DNA from: DASRCB01 sp035653295
GTDB lineage: Bacteria > Acidobacteriota > Terriglobia > Bryobacterales > Bryobacteraceae
Assembly: GCA_035653295.1 (NCBI GenBank)
Contig: DASRCB010000176.1
Location: 1-23,097, forward strand
Length of the DNA stretch: 23,097 nucleotides
Reading direction: 5' to 3'
Part shown: piece after piece, positions 14,237 to 21,443 of the stretch
How positions within the stretch are numbered: position 1 is the stretch's first letter
Layout: each line of letters starts with the position of its first letter
Notes under the pieces: model-generated
Seen by the model: the letters and a program-made list of their open reading frames with translations, nothing else
What the model was told of the DNA's origin: nothing
Databases searched by the model: none
Program-made: the position numbers and the translations under genes

Positions 14237-15208
14237 TTACAGAAGCCGGAAGTTCACTTCGATGGTGGCCGCCACCTTCACCGGGTGCCCGTCCTTCATG
14301 CCAGGACGGAAGCGCCACTTCTCGACGGCTTCGATCGCTTTCTGGTCGAGCCCGAGACCGAGGGGGCGAACCACGCGTACGTCGTGCGGCAGGCCATTCT
14401 CATCCACGATGATGGCCAGCACCACAGTCCCCTGGAACTTGGCTTTGCGGGCTTCTTCGGAATAATCGGGGTCTACCTTGTAGACCAACTGCGGCTTCTT
14501 ATCCACGCCGCCGATCTTGAACACCCCTCCGCCGTAGCCGCCGCCCTCGCCGGGGCCGGCGCCTGCGCCCTTGCCCGACCCAACGCCGCCGCCGGAGCCG
14601 CTGCCGATGCCGCCGCCGGAGCCCGTTCCGTTTGAAGGAATCCCGTACTTCGAGAGCGGATCGCCGAAGTTGGGGGCCTGAATGTTGGGAGGCGCGGAGT
14701 CGGCAATGATGGTCGGCTCCATCACCAGCTTCGGCTTCTCGTTCTGAATCACTGCCATCGGCGGAACGAACTGTTTGTCGGAAATCTTCGGCAGCTTACC
14801 GCGGCTGGCCGGCAGGGGCGAACGATCGCCGCCGCCACCACCGCCGCCGGCTTTCTTCGGGCTGATCTTGGTCGGCTCGTAGGGGGCGAGATTCGGAGCC
14901 ACGAGCGTGACCACTTCTTTCGCCTTCTCCTGAACCGTCTTGTTCGTTCCCAGAACCACGAGAAGAGCGATGGCGCAGACGTGAATGACGAACGACATCG
15001 CGCCGGCCTTCTTTTCGCCGCCGCCGTACAAGCCCCAGATGTCCTTCACCGGGACGGGCTTGGAGGTCACTTCCAGAGGCGGGAGCTTCTGCGGATGAAT
15101 CGCTTCGCGAACGTTCTGTACAAACGATTTGTACCAGGGCTGCTCGACGTTCGACAGCAACCGATCGAGATGGAGATCCGGTGTGTCCGGCATCCCTGTG
15201 CTACCCAT
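14237..15208 (-). CDS. TonB-family energy-transducing protein with glycine-rich linker
   Basis: Encodes 323 aa from ATG 15208 (MGSTGMPDTPDL), chosen because CTGGAG lies about six bases upstream; ATG 15232 would add eight residues without such a site. One membrane helix lies at residues 70-88 (AMSFVIHVCAIALLVVL). Then comes a periplasmic linker with a seven-glycine run (121-127), and a long Gly/Ser segment (194-229) instead of the Pro-Lys spacer of classic TonB. The C-terminal TonB domain (240-323) carries the typical DPDYSEEARKAKFQGTVVL, GLPHDVRVVRPLGLGLDQKA and KWRFRPG motifs. TonB links the proton-motive force to outer-membrane receptors. The N-terminal 69 residues before the helix are longer than usual. 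No exbB/exbD or receptor gene lies nearby, so its partner is unknown. A sigma70-like promoter lies at 15354-15382. Confidence 0.88.
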   Translation of the reverse strand: MGSTGMPDTPDLHLDRLLSNVEQPWYKSFVQNVREAIHPQKLPPLEVTSKPVPVKDIWGLYGGGEKKAGAMSFVIHVCAIALLVVLGTNKTVQEKAKEVVTLVAPNLAPYEPTKISPKKAGGGGGGGDRSPLPASRGKLPKISDKQFVPPMAVIQNEKPKLVMEPTIIADSAPPNIQAPNFGDPLSKYGIPSNGTGSGGGIGSGSGGGVGSGKGAGAGPGEGGGYGGGVFKIGGVDKKPQLVYKVDPDYSEEARKAKFQGTVVLAIIVDENGLPHDVRVVRPLGLGLDQKAIEAVEKWRFRPGMKDGHPVKVAATIEVNFRLL

Positions 15209-15353
15209 GTTTGCTCCAGCTTCAGGAGTCATAATGCATATCCGGCTTTCTGGAGCCGGAACTCAGTGATCCTCACCATGTAGACGCGGCGTCCCGATCC
15301 GGGTTGCAGCAAGTTGGTTCTTGAGATTCTAACACTTCCATGATACCGGATCT

Positions 15354-15382
15354 ACTGTATATGGGAAATGGAAGAGTGTAAA
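15354..15382 (-). promoter_or_regulatory. Sigma70-like promoter of the TonB-type gene
   Basis: On the minus strand TTTACA (15377-15382) and TACAGT (15354-15359) are separated by 17 bp, in a locally AT-rich stretch. The predicted start lies near 15347, giving a leader of about 140 nt before the ATG at 15208. Confidence 0.55.
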
Positions 15383-15616
15383 ATCTCATGCACAGTTTTG
15401 GTACTGATTGCTGTAAGGGACAGTACGTAGAACACCCTGGGTCCGTGTTGCCGGTCAAACCTGCCTCAGGGACCTCGTCGTAATACCGCGACCGCAGCCC
15501 GCAAGAGCTACCATCAGAACCGTTTTCGCGGCGCGCCTAAGGCGAAGCGCTTATCGCGAATCCCGGCAGATCGTCCGAAGAGAACGGTAGACACCCGTGT
15601 TGGCCAGGATTCATTG
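15383..15616 (+). other. Leader region upstream of the c-di-GMP gene
   Basis: 234 bp without a supported gene. GTACTG (15401-15406) and CAGTAC (15421-15426) form a 6-bp inverted repeat with a 14-nt loop. TTCGCG (15525-15530) and CGCGAA (15555-15560) form another with an inner GCGC/GCGC pair. The frame of the downstream gene stays open back to a TAG at 15435, but contains no ATG, GTG or TTG there, so it is not called coding. I could not match a known c-di-GMP riboswitch consensus. Confidence 0.35.
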
Positions 15617-18046
15617 ATGGACGGTCGCGAAAAGCCGCGCATCCCCATTCCGGCGAGGATCTACATAACGATTCTCGTGCTGGCCGGCTTCTCGGTCGCA
15701 TGGAACTGCTTCCACACGTGGACGCCCGAACTCCCCCTTCGCTTCGTTGTTTACGTTGTCATTGCCCTCGCCAGTTCGGGCATGAAGGTCGCCCTGCCCG
15801 GCGTGAACGGCAACATCTCGGTCAACTACGTCTTCACTCTGCTGGCGCTGCTCGAGCTGAGCGTTCCGGAAGCCCTGATCCTGGCGCTTCTCTCCGCCGG
15901 AGCACAGACCTTCTGGCGCTCGCGCAACCATCCGGGGCTGATCCATCTTGTCTTTAACCTGGCCTGTATCACCCTGACGGTTCGCGCCGCGGCGGCGGTA
16001 TACGAACGGCACTGGCTGTTCGGGGCGGCGGCGGGAGAGTTCCTGAGGCTCACCGTCGCGGGGGTAGTCTACTTTGTCGTCAATACCCTGTCGGTCTCGA
16101 TCGTGATCGCCCTCACCGAAGAGCGCGGTATCAAGTCCATCTGGAAGGGTCTTTTCGACTGGTCGTTTGCTTACTACCTGGTCGGGGTCTCGCTCGCCGA
16201 GATGGTGCACACCTCCATCGAGCGCATGGGCTGGGCCTTCACCATAGCTCTGGTGCCGCTGCTGTACCTGATCTACAGGTCGTATAACATCTATCTCTCG
16301 CGGCTGCAGCAGGAGAAGGTGCACGCGGAAAGCGTGGCCGCGCTGCACCTGCGCACCATCGAAGCCCTGGCCATGGCCATCGAGGCCAAGGACGAATGCA
16401 CGCACAAGCACCTGCGGCGCGTTCAGATCTACGCCCTCAAGGTGGCCGAGCACCTGGGGCTCTCCTCCGAGGAGATGCAGGCCCTGCAGGCGGCCTCGAT
16501 TCTGCACGATATCGGCAAGCTGGCCGTTCCCGACTACATCATTTCCAAGCCGGGCAAGCTTACGCCCGAAGAGTTCGAGAAGATGAAGATCCACACCGTC
16601 GTTGGCGCTTCCATTCTCGAGCAGGTGGGCTTTCCGTACGCCGTCGCGCCGATCGTGCGATCGCACCATGAGAAGTGGGATGGAACCGGGTACCCTGACG
16701 GGCTGAAGGGCGCACAGATCCCCATCGGCGCGCGCATCCTGTCCGCGGTGGACTGCGTCGATGCGCTGGCCAGCGAGCGCCAGTATCGCCGCGCCATGCC
16801 GCTGGACGACGCCATGGATTACGTCGCATCGCTTTCGGAGCGCAGCTTCGACCCGAAGGTGATCGATGTGCTCAAGCAGCACTATCGTGAATTCGAAGAA
16901 CTGGCCGAGCAGACACCGCAGCGCGAGCCGCACCTGGATCGGAATCTGGTGGTCAGCCGCGGCGAAGCGCCCGATGCCGGATTCGAAAAGAGCGATGCCA
17001 ATACCGCCGAGCCTTCGGCCGCTGAAGGCATGTATCTGACGTCCATCGCGGCCGCACGCCAGGAAGTGCAAACGCTGCTGGAGCTCACGCACGCGCTCAG
17101 CGGGTCGCTGCGGCTTCAGGAAACGCTGTCCATTGTGGCCGAACGTCTCAAGCAGCTCATTCCCTTCGACTGCATCGCGGTGTACATACGGGAGGGCGAC
17201 GTGCTCGAGCCCCGCTATGTCAATGGCGAGGGCAGCCGCACCTTCGCCACGCTGAAAATCCCCGTGGGCCAGGGCCTGTCCGGCTGGGTGGTGGAAAATG
17301 TGCGGCCCATCGTGAACGGCAATCCCTCCGTGGAACTCGCCCACCTGAACGACCCCGGACGCTTCAGTCTCCTGCAGTCCGCGATCGCCGTCCCACTCGG
17401 CGACAAGGCCGGCGGCATCATCGGTACGCTCACGCTGTATCGCTCCGAGCCGGACGCCTACAACAAGGACCATTTGCGTGTCCTGCTGGCCATCAACGAA
17501 AAGATTTCCCGGGCGGTCGAGAGCGCGCTCCGGTTCCAGCAGGCAGAGCACCAGGCCAGCACCGACGCGCTCACCGGATTGCCGAATGCCCGTTCGCTGC
17601 TGCTGCATCTCAGGGAAGAACTGGAGCAGTGCGCGCTGAACGGCCGCAAGCTGGTGGTGCTGTTCTGCGATCTCGACGGCTTCAAGCAGGTAAACGATCG
17701 CTGGGGCCATCTGACGGGCAACGATGTGCTCCGTCACGTGGCGCGTATCATGCGTACGAACTGCCGCGACAGTGATTACGTGGCGCGCATGGGCGGCGAC
17801 GAATTCGTCATCCTCCTGCCGGGCGCCGGACCGGACGAGGCGCTGCGCCGGGCGGCCACGCTCGATGAGCTGGTGCGCCGCGCGGGCAAGGAAATCTGTG
17901 GCGAGGACACGCTGGCGCTCAGCATCGGTATTGCTTCTTTCCCCGACGACGGAACCGATGCCGACGCGCTGATCTCGCACGCGGATACGGACATGTACCG
18001 CACCAAGCGGCACCGCAAGCGCGGACTCACTCTGGTTGCCGGTTGA
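15617..18046 (+). CDS. Membrane HD-GYP + GAF + GGDEF c-di-GMP signalling protein
   Basis: Encodes 809 aa. AGGA lies seven bases before ATG 15617. Residues 10-225 are a membrane sensor of about six to eight helices; 225-250 a linker helix. Residues 245-430 are an HD-GYP phosphodiesterase domain: HDIGK (297-301), H326, HHEKWDGTGYP (350-360) with the GYP motif intact. Residues 478-640 fit a GAF ligand-binding domain. Residues 645-805 are a GGDEF diguanylate cyclase: D685 in FCDLDGFKQVND, GGDEF at 726-730 and RDSD (717-720), the RxxD inhibitory site, five residues before GGDEF. So both making and breaking of c-di-GMP are predicted, probably switched by the sensor domains. The STAS gene follows 44 bp later on the same strand and may be cotranscribed. 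Enzyme direction in vivo cannot be told. Confidence 0.92.
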   Translation: MDGREKPRIPIPARIYITILVLAGFSVAWNCFHTWTPELPLRFVVYVVIALASSGMKVALPGVNGNISVNYVFTLLALLELSVPEALILALLSAGAQTFWRSRNHPGLIHLVFNLACITLTVRAAAAVYERHWLFGAAAGEFLRLTVAGVVYFVVNTLSVSIVIALTEERGIKSIWKGLFDWSFAYYLVGVSLAEMVHTSIERMGWAFTIALVPLLYLIYRSYNIYLSRLQQEKVHAESVAALHLRTIEALAMAIEAKDECTHKHLRRVQIYALKVAEHLGLSSEEMQALQAASILHDIGKLAVPDYIISKPGKLTPEEFEKMKIHTVVGASILEQVGFPYAVAPIVRSHHEKWDGTGYPDGLKGAQIPIGARILSAVDCVDALASERQYRRAMPLDDAMDYVASLSERSFDPKVIDVLKQHYREFEELAEQTPQREPHLDRNLVVSRGEAPDAGFEKSDANTAEPSAAEGMYLTSIAAARQEVQTLLELTHALSGSLRLQETLSIVAERLKQLIPFDCIAVYIREGDVLEPRYVNGEGSRTFATLKIPVGQGLSGWVVENVRPIVNGNPSVELAHLNDPGRFSLLQSAIAVPLGDKAGGIIGTLTLYRSEPDAYNKDHLRVLLAINEKISRAVESALRFQQAEHQASTDALTGLPNARSLLLHLREELEQCALNGRKLVVLFCDLDGFKQVNDRWGHLTGNDVLRHVARIMRTNCRDSDYVARMGGDEFVILLPGAGPDEALRRAATLDELVRRAGKEICGEDTLALSIGIASFPDDGTDADALISHADTDMYRTKRHRKRGLTLVAG

Positions 18047-18090
18047 CTTTTGGTTTTACCTGGCGCACTGTCTTATTCAGAGGCGCAGGT

Positions 18091-18462
18091 ATGAGCTGTA
18101 CAGTTGCTGTCCGCCTGCTCGAGGACGTAGCGGTCGTCGATCTGGCCGGCAAATTTACCCTGGGCAACGGGACCGGCGTCATCCGCGAGACAGTCGTCGA
18201 CCTGATCCAGGCGGGCTACCGTAAGATCCTGTTGAACCTCGCGGACGTGACATATCTGGACAGCGCGGCCGGAATCGGCGGGCTGGTGGCGGGCTACATC
18301 GCGGCGATGAGGCAGGGCGCGCGGCTGAAACTGCTGCGGCCTGGGAAGTACGTGCGGGACGCGCTCCGGATCACCGGCCTCGACCGCGTCTTCGAGATCC
18401 ACGATCACGAATCGGCCGCGTTGCGGAGCTTCGCTGTGACGGAAGCGGCGGCGGCGCCCTGA
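18091..18462 (+). CDS. STAS-domain protein (anti-sigma factor antagonist-like)
   Basis: Encodes 123 aa from ATG 18091, with GAGG about seven bases upstream; the longer frame from 18043 has no such site. STAS proteins of the SpoIIAA/RsbV type bind anti-sigma factors and are switched by phosphorylation of a serine. The fold is seen in order: VAVVDLAGKFTLGNG, the helix IRETVVDLIQAG, strand KILLNLADVTYLDS with S58 as the likely phosphosite, and the closing LKLLRPGKYVRDALRITGLD. The motif after the serine is DSAAGIG, one residue longer than the usual DSxGLG. The gene follows the c-di-GMP enzyme closely and ends 5 bp before the convergent pseudokinase gene. No anti-sigma kinase (RsbW) is in the window. 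Confidence 0.82.
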   Translation: MSCTVAVRLLEDVAVVDLAGKFTLGNGTGVIRETVVDLIQAGYRKILLNLADVTYLDSAAGIGGLVAGYIAAMRQGARLKLLRPGKYVRDALRITGLDRVFEIHDHESAALRSFAVTEAAAAP

Positions 18463-18467
18463 GAGTC

Positions 18468-19685
18468 CTACTCCGCCTGCATTTTCGTTGCGTAGGTGTC
18501 GTGCGCCACGCCCGCCGACCGAGCTTTATGCTCCAGCATGACGGCCGTTTTGCGGTTCATCCCTGACCCCAGCACAACGTGATAGGCCTCGGCTGAGCCG
18601 GTGGTGGGGAGCACACGCGCCTGGAACTGGCGCCAGCGCGCGCGAATCATCCGGGCGCGCTTATCTGCGTCGGCGCGAGTTCCATACGTGGCCGCAACCA
18701 CTGCCCAGGCTCCCTCCGCCGGTCGCGCATGCACTGCCTCGCGATCCGCGGTCCCGTTCTGCAGGCGAGCGGTCTGGGCCTGCTCCGGCGCGGGCTGCGC
18801 GTTCTGCGCCGGCGGCTGCGCGACAGCCGCTTTCGGCGCAGGCGTCGTGGACGCTTTCACATTGCGGTTACCGCGGCCATTCAGCGCGAAGGCGATCACC
18901 ATCAGCAACACCGCGACTACCGCGGTGAGGACTGGCCAGACATTGGAGCGGGCGGCGGGCGGCTTTGGAGGGCGAGGCGCGGGCGCATCGCCGCCCGGCG
19001 GCGCATAGCGGCCCTCCAGGGCGGCTACCGCATCGGCTGCGCTCCAGCCGCGATCAAGGCACCCGGTCGCGATCTCCCGGGCCGGCAAATCGAGCATGGC
19101 CATTGCGCCGGCGGAGGGCGTCTGGCCGGGTTGGTCCATGCCTCCGCTGAGGGCCCAGACCATGGTTCGGCCAAGCTGCCGCACATCCGCCAGTTTGGCG
19201 GCGGTGTCGCCGGGCGCGAGCGAATCCACGCTCAGCTTCCACGCGCCTTCCACCAGAAACAGATTCTCAGGGAGAACAGCGCCGTGGGTCAGACCTTCGG
19301 CGTGCAGATACTCGAGCGCGAGGGCGGCGCCGTGCGCGATGTCGCGCACTTCCGCCGGCTCCAGCGGCCTGCGGGGCGCAATCTCGCTCAGGTCGTCTTC
19401 GGGAAGGTCCAGCGCTCCCCATGCCACGCGGCCGAGCTCGTCAATGGCCGCCTCGCCGGCCCCGTGCACCCGCAACAGATGCTCGTGGGCCAGACGCTGC
19501 GCCAGAGTCCAGCTCGCCAGAGCGGCATTGGCCCCTGGTGAGCCCGCTCCCACCACCTGGAGAAGCACCTGCCGGTCCGCTCCGCTGCCCGTAAAAAACG
19601 CTGTATCTCCGCGCTCGCCGAGGAATGACTCGATCCGCCAGTCCCCCACGAGCCGACCCTCGTAACGGCTCCAGTCACGGCTCAT
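18468..19685 (-). CDS. Pseudokinase - transmembrane - SPOR domain protein
   Basis: Encodes 405 aa from ATG 19685 (MSRDWSRYEG); the longer frame from 19724 adds a tail upstream of the conserved start. Residues 10-230 have the layout of a Hanks-type Ser/Thr kinase, but catalytic residues are gone: the ATP-anchoring Lys is replaced in VLLQVV (Q43), the HRDLKPEN loop reads HGAVLPEN (134-141) without Asp, and DFG reads VDS (153-155). EYLHAEGLTHG and ALDLPEDDL still mark the fold. A Pro-rich linker leads to one membrane helix (250-268, VLTAVVAVLLMVIAFAL), then an Ala/Pro/Gln linker and a C-terminal SPOR-like domain (about 325-400, GAWAVVAATYGTRADADKRA) that may bind peptidoglycan stripped of side chains. 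The pseudokinase would be cytoplasmic and SPOR periplasmic. A role in cell-wall or division signalling is inferred only. TAAGAT lies seven bases before the start. Confidence 0.82.
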   Translation of the reverse strand: MSRDWSRYEGRLVGDWRIESFLGERGDTAFFTGSGADRQVLLQVVGAGSPGANAALASWTLAQRLAHEHLLRVHGAGEAAIDELGRVAWGALDLPEDDLSEIAPRRPLEPAEVRDIAHGAALALEYLHAEGLTHGAVLPENLFLVEGAWKLSVDSLAPGDTAAKLADVRQLGRTMVWALSGGMDQPGQTPSAGAMAMLDLPAREIATGCLDRGWSAADAVAALEGRYAPPGGDAPAPRPPKPPAARSNVWPVLTAVVAVLLMVIAFALNGRGNRNVKASTTPAPKAAVAQPPAQNAQPAPEQAQTARLQNGTADREAVHARPAEGAWAVVAATYGTRADADKRARMIRARWRQFQARVLPTTGSAEAYHVVLGSGMNRKTAVMLEHKARSAGVAHDTYATKMQAE

Positions 19686-19691
19686 CGTTCC

Positions 19692-19697
19692 TATCTT
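19692..19697 (-). promoter_or_regulatory. Candidate -10 box of the pseudokinase gene
   Basis: On the minus strand TAAGAT is followed by AGGAACG and then the ATG at 19685, so transcription would begin at or next to the start codon. The same bases include AGGA, which is too near the start (three bases) for an ordinary ribosome-binding site. Confidence 0.3.
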
Positions 19698-19746
19698 AAA
19701 TCCATCCCGGACCAATTTGACCACAAAATGTTTCGTGGCGCTGCGC

Positions 19747-19752
19747 TACGAT
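19747..19752 (+). promoter_or_regulatory. Candidate -10 box of the ornithine cyclodeaminase-like gene
   Basis: TACGAT, 11 bases before ATG 19764, predicts a leader of only a few bases. No Shine-Dalgarno sequence is present. A TTGACC at 19717-19722 is too far away (24 bp) to be its -35 box. Confidence 0.25.
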
Positions 19753-19763
19753 GCGGGACGAAT

Positions 19764-20663
19764 ATGTTCTGGCTTGACGAGGAGGCTGTCCGCCGGCTGC
19801 TGCGCTGGGAGGACCTGCTGCCGGCCATGGAGCGCGCCCTCTCGGATTTCTCCGGCGGCCGGGTGCTGCAGCCGGTGCGCACCGCCCTGCACCTGAAAGA
19901 GCGCCGCGCCTTCTTTGGTCTCATGCCGGCCGCCGATGAGGGTGTAGTCGGGGCCAAGCTGGTCACGGTCTACCCCGAGAACGGCTCCCGCGGGCTGCCC
20001 ACGCACATGGGCGTCATCCAGCTGTTTCGGGCGGAGACGGGCGAACCACTGGCCGCCATCGACGGCCGCCTGATCACGGAGATGCGCACCGCGGCGGTTT
20101 CGGCGGTGGCCACGCGAGTTCTTTCGGCGCCTGATGCGCGTGTGCTCGCGATTCTCGGCAGCGGGGTGCAGGCGCGGGCCCACCTCCGCGCTCTGTCGCT
20201 GGTCCGCCGCTTCGACGAGGTTCGGGTGTGGAGCCGTAATGCGGAACATGCGCGGTCGTTCGCCGCCGAGACGGGCGCGATCGCCAGCGATGCCGAGCAG
20301 GCAGTACGGGGCGCGGACGTTGTAGTCACCGTCACCCATGCGGCGGAACCGGTGCTGCGGGGCGAGTGGCTGAAGGAGGGCGCGCACGTCAACGCCGTGG
20401 GCGCCGTGGGTCCGAAGCGCCGGGAGCTCGACGACGAGGCGATGAGTGGTTTTGTGGTGGTCGATTCCCGCGAGGCCGCGATTCAGGAATCCGGCGACGT
20501 ACTGCTCGCCGGCGCCGCCATCGACGCCGAGCTGGGCGAGCTGCTGTCCGGCGCGGCCAGCATGCGTCCGGCGCACCACAGCGTTTTCAAGTCGCTTGGC
20601 ATCGCCGTGGAAGACATTGCCGCCGCTCGCCTGGTGCTGGAACGATATAATCCGCAGCGATGA
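19764..20663 (+). CDS. Ornithine cyclodeaminase / mu-crystallin family protein
   Basis: Encodes 299 aa, somewhat shorter than typical ornithine cyclodeaminases (about 330-350). Family members are NAD(P)-dependent and act on amino or imino acids: ornithine to proline, alanine dehydrogenase, ketimine reductase. Seen here: K65 in GAKLVTVYPEN, R108 in ITEMRTAAVSAVAT, the dinucleotide-binding LGSGVQARAHLRAL (131-144), the second Rossmann half (ADVVVTVTHAAEPVLRGEWL) and VFKSLGIAVEDIAAA near the end. The exact substrate cannot be read. ATG 19764 (MFWLDEEAV) matches the family's N-terminus; the frame from 19728 adds 12 residues. Its stop overlaps the start of the SGNH hydrolase gene (ATGA), suggesting coupled translation. 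Confidence 0.85.
   Translation: MFWLDEEAVRRLLRWEDLLPAMERALSDFSGGRVLQPVRTALHLKERRAFFGLMPAADEGVVGAKLVTVYPENGSRGLPTHMGVIQLFRAETGEPLAAIDGRLITEMRTAAVSAVATRVLSAPDARVLAILGSGVQARAHLRALSLVRRFDEVRVWSRNAEHARSFAAETGAIASDAEQAVRGADVVVTVTHAAEPVLRGEWLKEGAHVNAVGAVGPKRRELDDEAMSGFVVVDSREAAIQESGDVLLAGAAIDAELGELLSGAASMRPAHHSVFKSLGIAVEDIAAARLVLERYNPQR
20646..20651 (+). promoter_or_regulatory. Candidate internal promoter (-10) of the SGNH hydrolase gene
   Basis: A consensus TATAAT lies inside the last codons of the upstream gene, eight bases before the ATG at 20660. It would give an almost leaderless transcript. No clear -35 box at 17 bp. The bases also encode the end of the upstream protein (ERYNPQR), so the match could be chance. 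Confidence 0.35.
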
Positions 20664-21385
20664 AGCTCGCTGTCATTGGAATCCTGTGCGCCGCCTTCGC
20701 CGCGGCCCAAACCGCCGCCACTGCACCTACGCCGGCGGAGTACGCGCGCCAGCAGAAGATGCTCCAGGACTGGCCCAATCTGGCCCGCTATCACGATGCG
20801 GACGTTGCGCTTCCGCCGCCCGCGCCCGGCGAGAACCGCGTCGTCTTCATGGGTGATTCCATTACCGACGCCTGGCCACACGTCGCCGGCGGCTTTTTCC
20901 CCGGCAAGCCGTATGTCGATCGGGGCATCAGCGGCCAGACCACTCCGCAGATGCTGGTCCGCTTCCGCCCGGATGTGATCGCCCTGCAGCCGAGGGTGGT
21001 GGTGATCCTGGCCGGCACCAACGATATCGCCGGCAACACCGGTCCGGAGACGCCGCAGATGATCGAGGACAACCTCATGTCCATGGCTGATCTGGCGAAG
21101 GCCAACGGGATCCGCGTGGTGCTGGCCTCCGTGCTGCCGGCCTACGATTATCCATGGCGGCGCGGCCTCAGTCCGGCGCAGAAGATCGCTGACCTGAACA
21201 CCTGGATCCGCGGCTACGCGGAGAAGAATGGGTACGTCTATCTGGATTACTACACGCCCATGGTGGACGACCGGGGCGGCCTGAAATCGGACCTCACGGT
21301 GGATGGAGTTCACCCCAACAAAGCGGGGTACGCGGTGATGGCGCCGCTGGCCGAGAAGGCGATTGCCGCCGCTCTGAACCCCTGA
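20660..21385 (+). CDS. Secreted SGNH/GDSL-type hydrolase
   Basis: Encodes 241 aa. A signal peptide covers residues 1-16 (KLAVIGILCAAFAAA). The four SGNH blocks are present: GDSIT with nucleophile S67, RGISGQTT with G92, AGTND with N121, and DGVHPN with D215 and H218 of the catalytic set. Members are esterases and lipases; this group often includes carbohydrate esterases and acetylhydrolases (similar to PAF-acetylhydrolase beta), so an acetyl group on a sugar is a plausible substrate, but this is not shown. It overlaps the upstream cyclodeaminase gene by four bases, so the two are cotranscribed, though their products probably act in different places (periplasm against cytoplasm). Confidence 0.9.
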   Translation: MKLAVIGILCAAFAAAQTAATAPTPAEYARQQKMLQDWPNLARYHDADVALPPPAPGENRVVFMGDSITDAWPHVAGGFFPGKPYVDRGISGQTTPQMLVRFRPDVIALQPRVVVILAGTNDIAGNTGPETPQMIEDNLMSMADLAKANGIRVVLASVLPAYDYPWRRGLSPAQKIADLNTWIRGYAEKNGYVYLDYYTPMVDDRGGLKSDLTVDGVHPNKAGYAVMAPLAEKAIAAALNP

Positions 21386-21392
21386 GACAGTC

Positions 21393-21422
21393 TTGACAAT
21401 TTCGCCGGCGGCGCGCTACACT
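21393..21422 (+). promoter_or_regulatory. Promoter of the PadR-ADOP operon
   Basis: TTGACA (21393-21398), an exact -35 consensus, and TACACT (21417-21422) with 18 bp between them. Transcription is predicted to start near 21429-21431, six to eight bases before the ATG at 21437, so the leader is very short and no Shine-Dalgarno site is present. Confidence 0.7.
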
Positions 21423-21443
21423 CCCATCGGTAGACGATGGGAG
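21421..21443. promoter_or_regulatory. Perfect inverted repeat over -10 box and start codon (candidate PadR operator)
   Basis: CTCCCATCG and CGATGGGAG pair perfectly (9 bp) around the 5-base centre GTAGA. The left arm takes the last two bases of the -10 hexamer; the right arm includes the start codon and codons 2-3 of padR. PadR proteins are dimeric winged-helix repressors that often repress their own operon. It is not the ATGT-N8-ACAT motif known for some PadR proteins. An RNA hairpin hiding the start is the alternative reading. Confidence 0.55.

Noticed and set aside
15611..18013. 800-codon open frame on the minus strand opposite the c-di-GMP gene
   Set aside because: The plus strand has four recognisable domains with intact motifs; the antisense frame shows no family and is a product of GC-rich codon bias.
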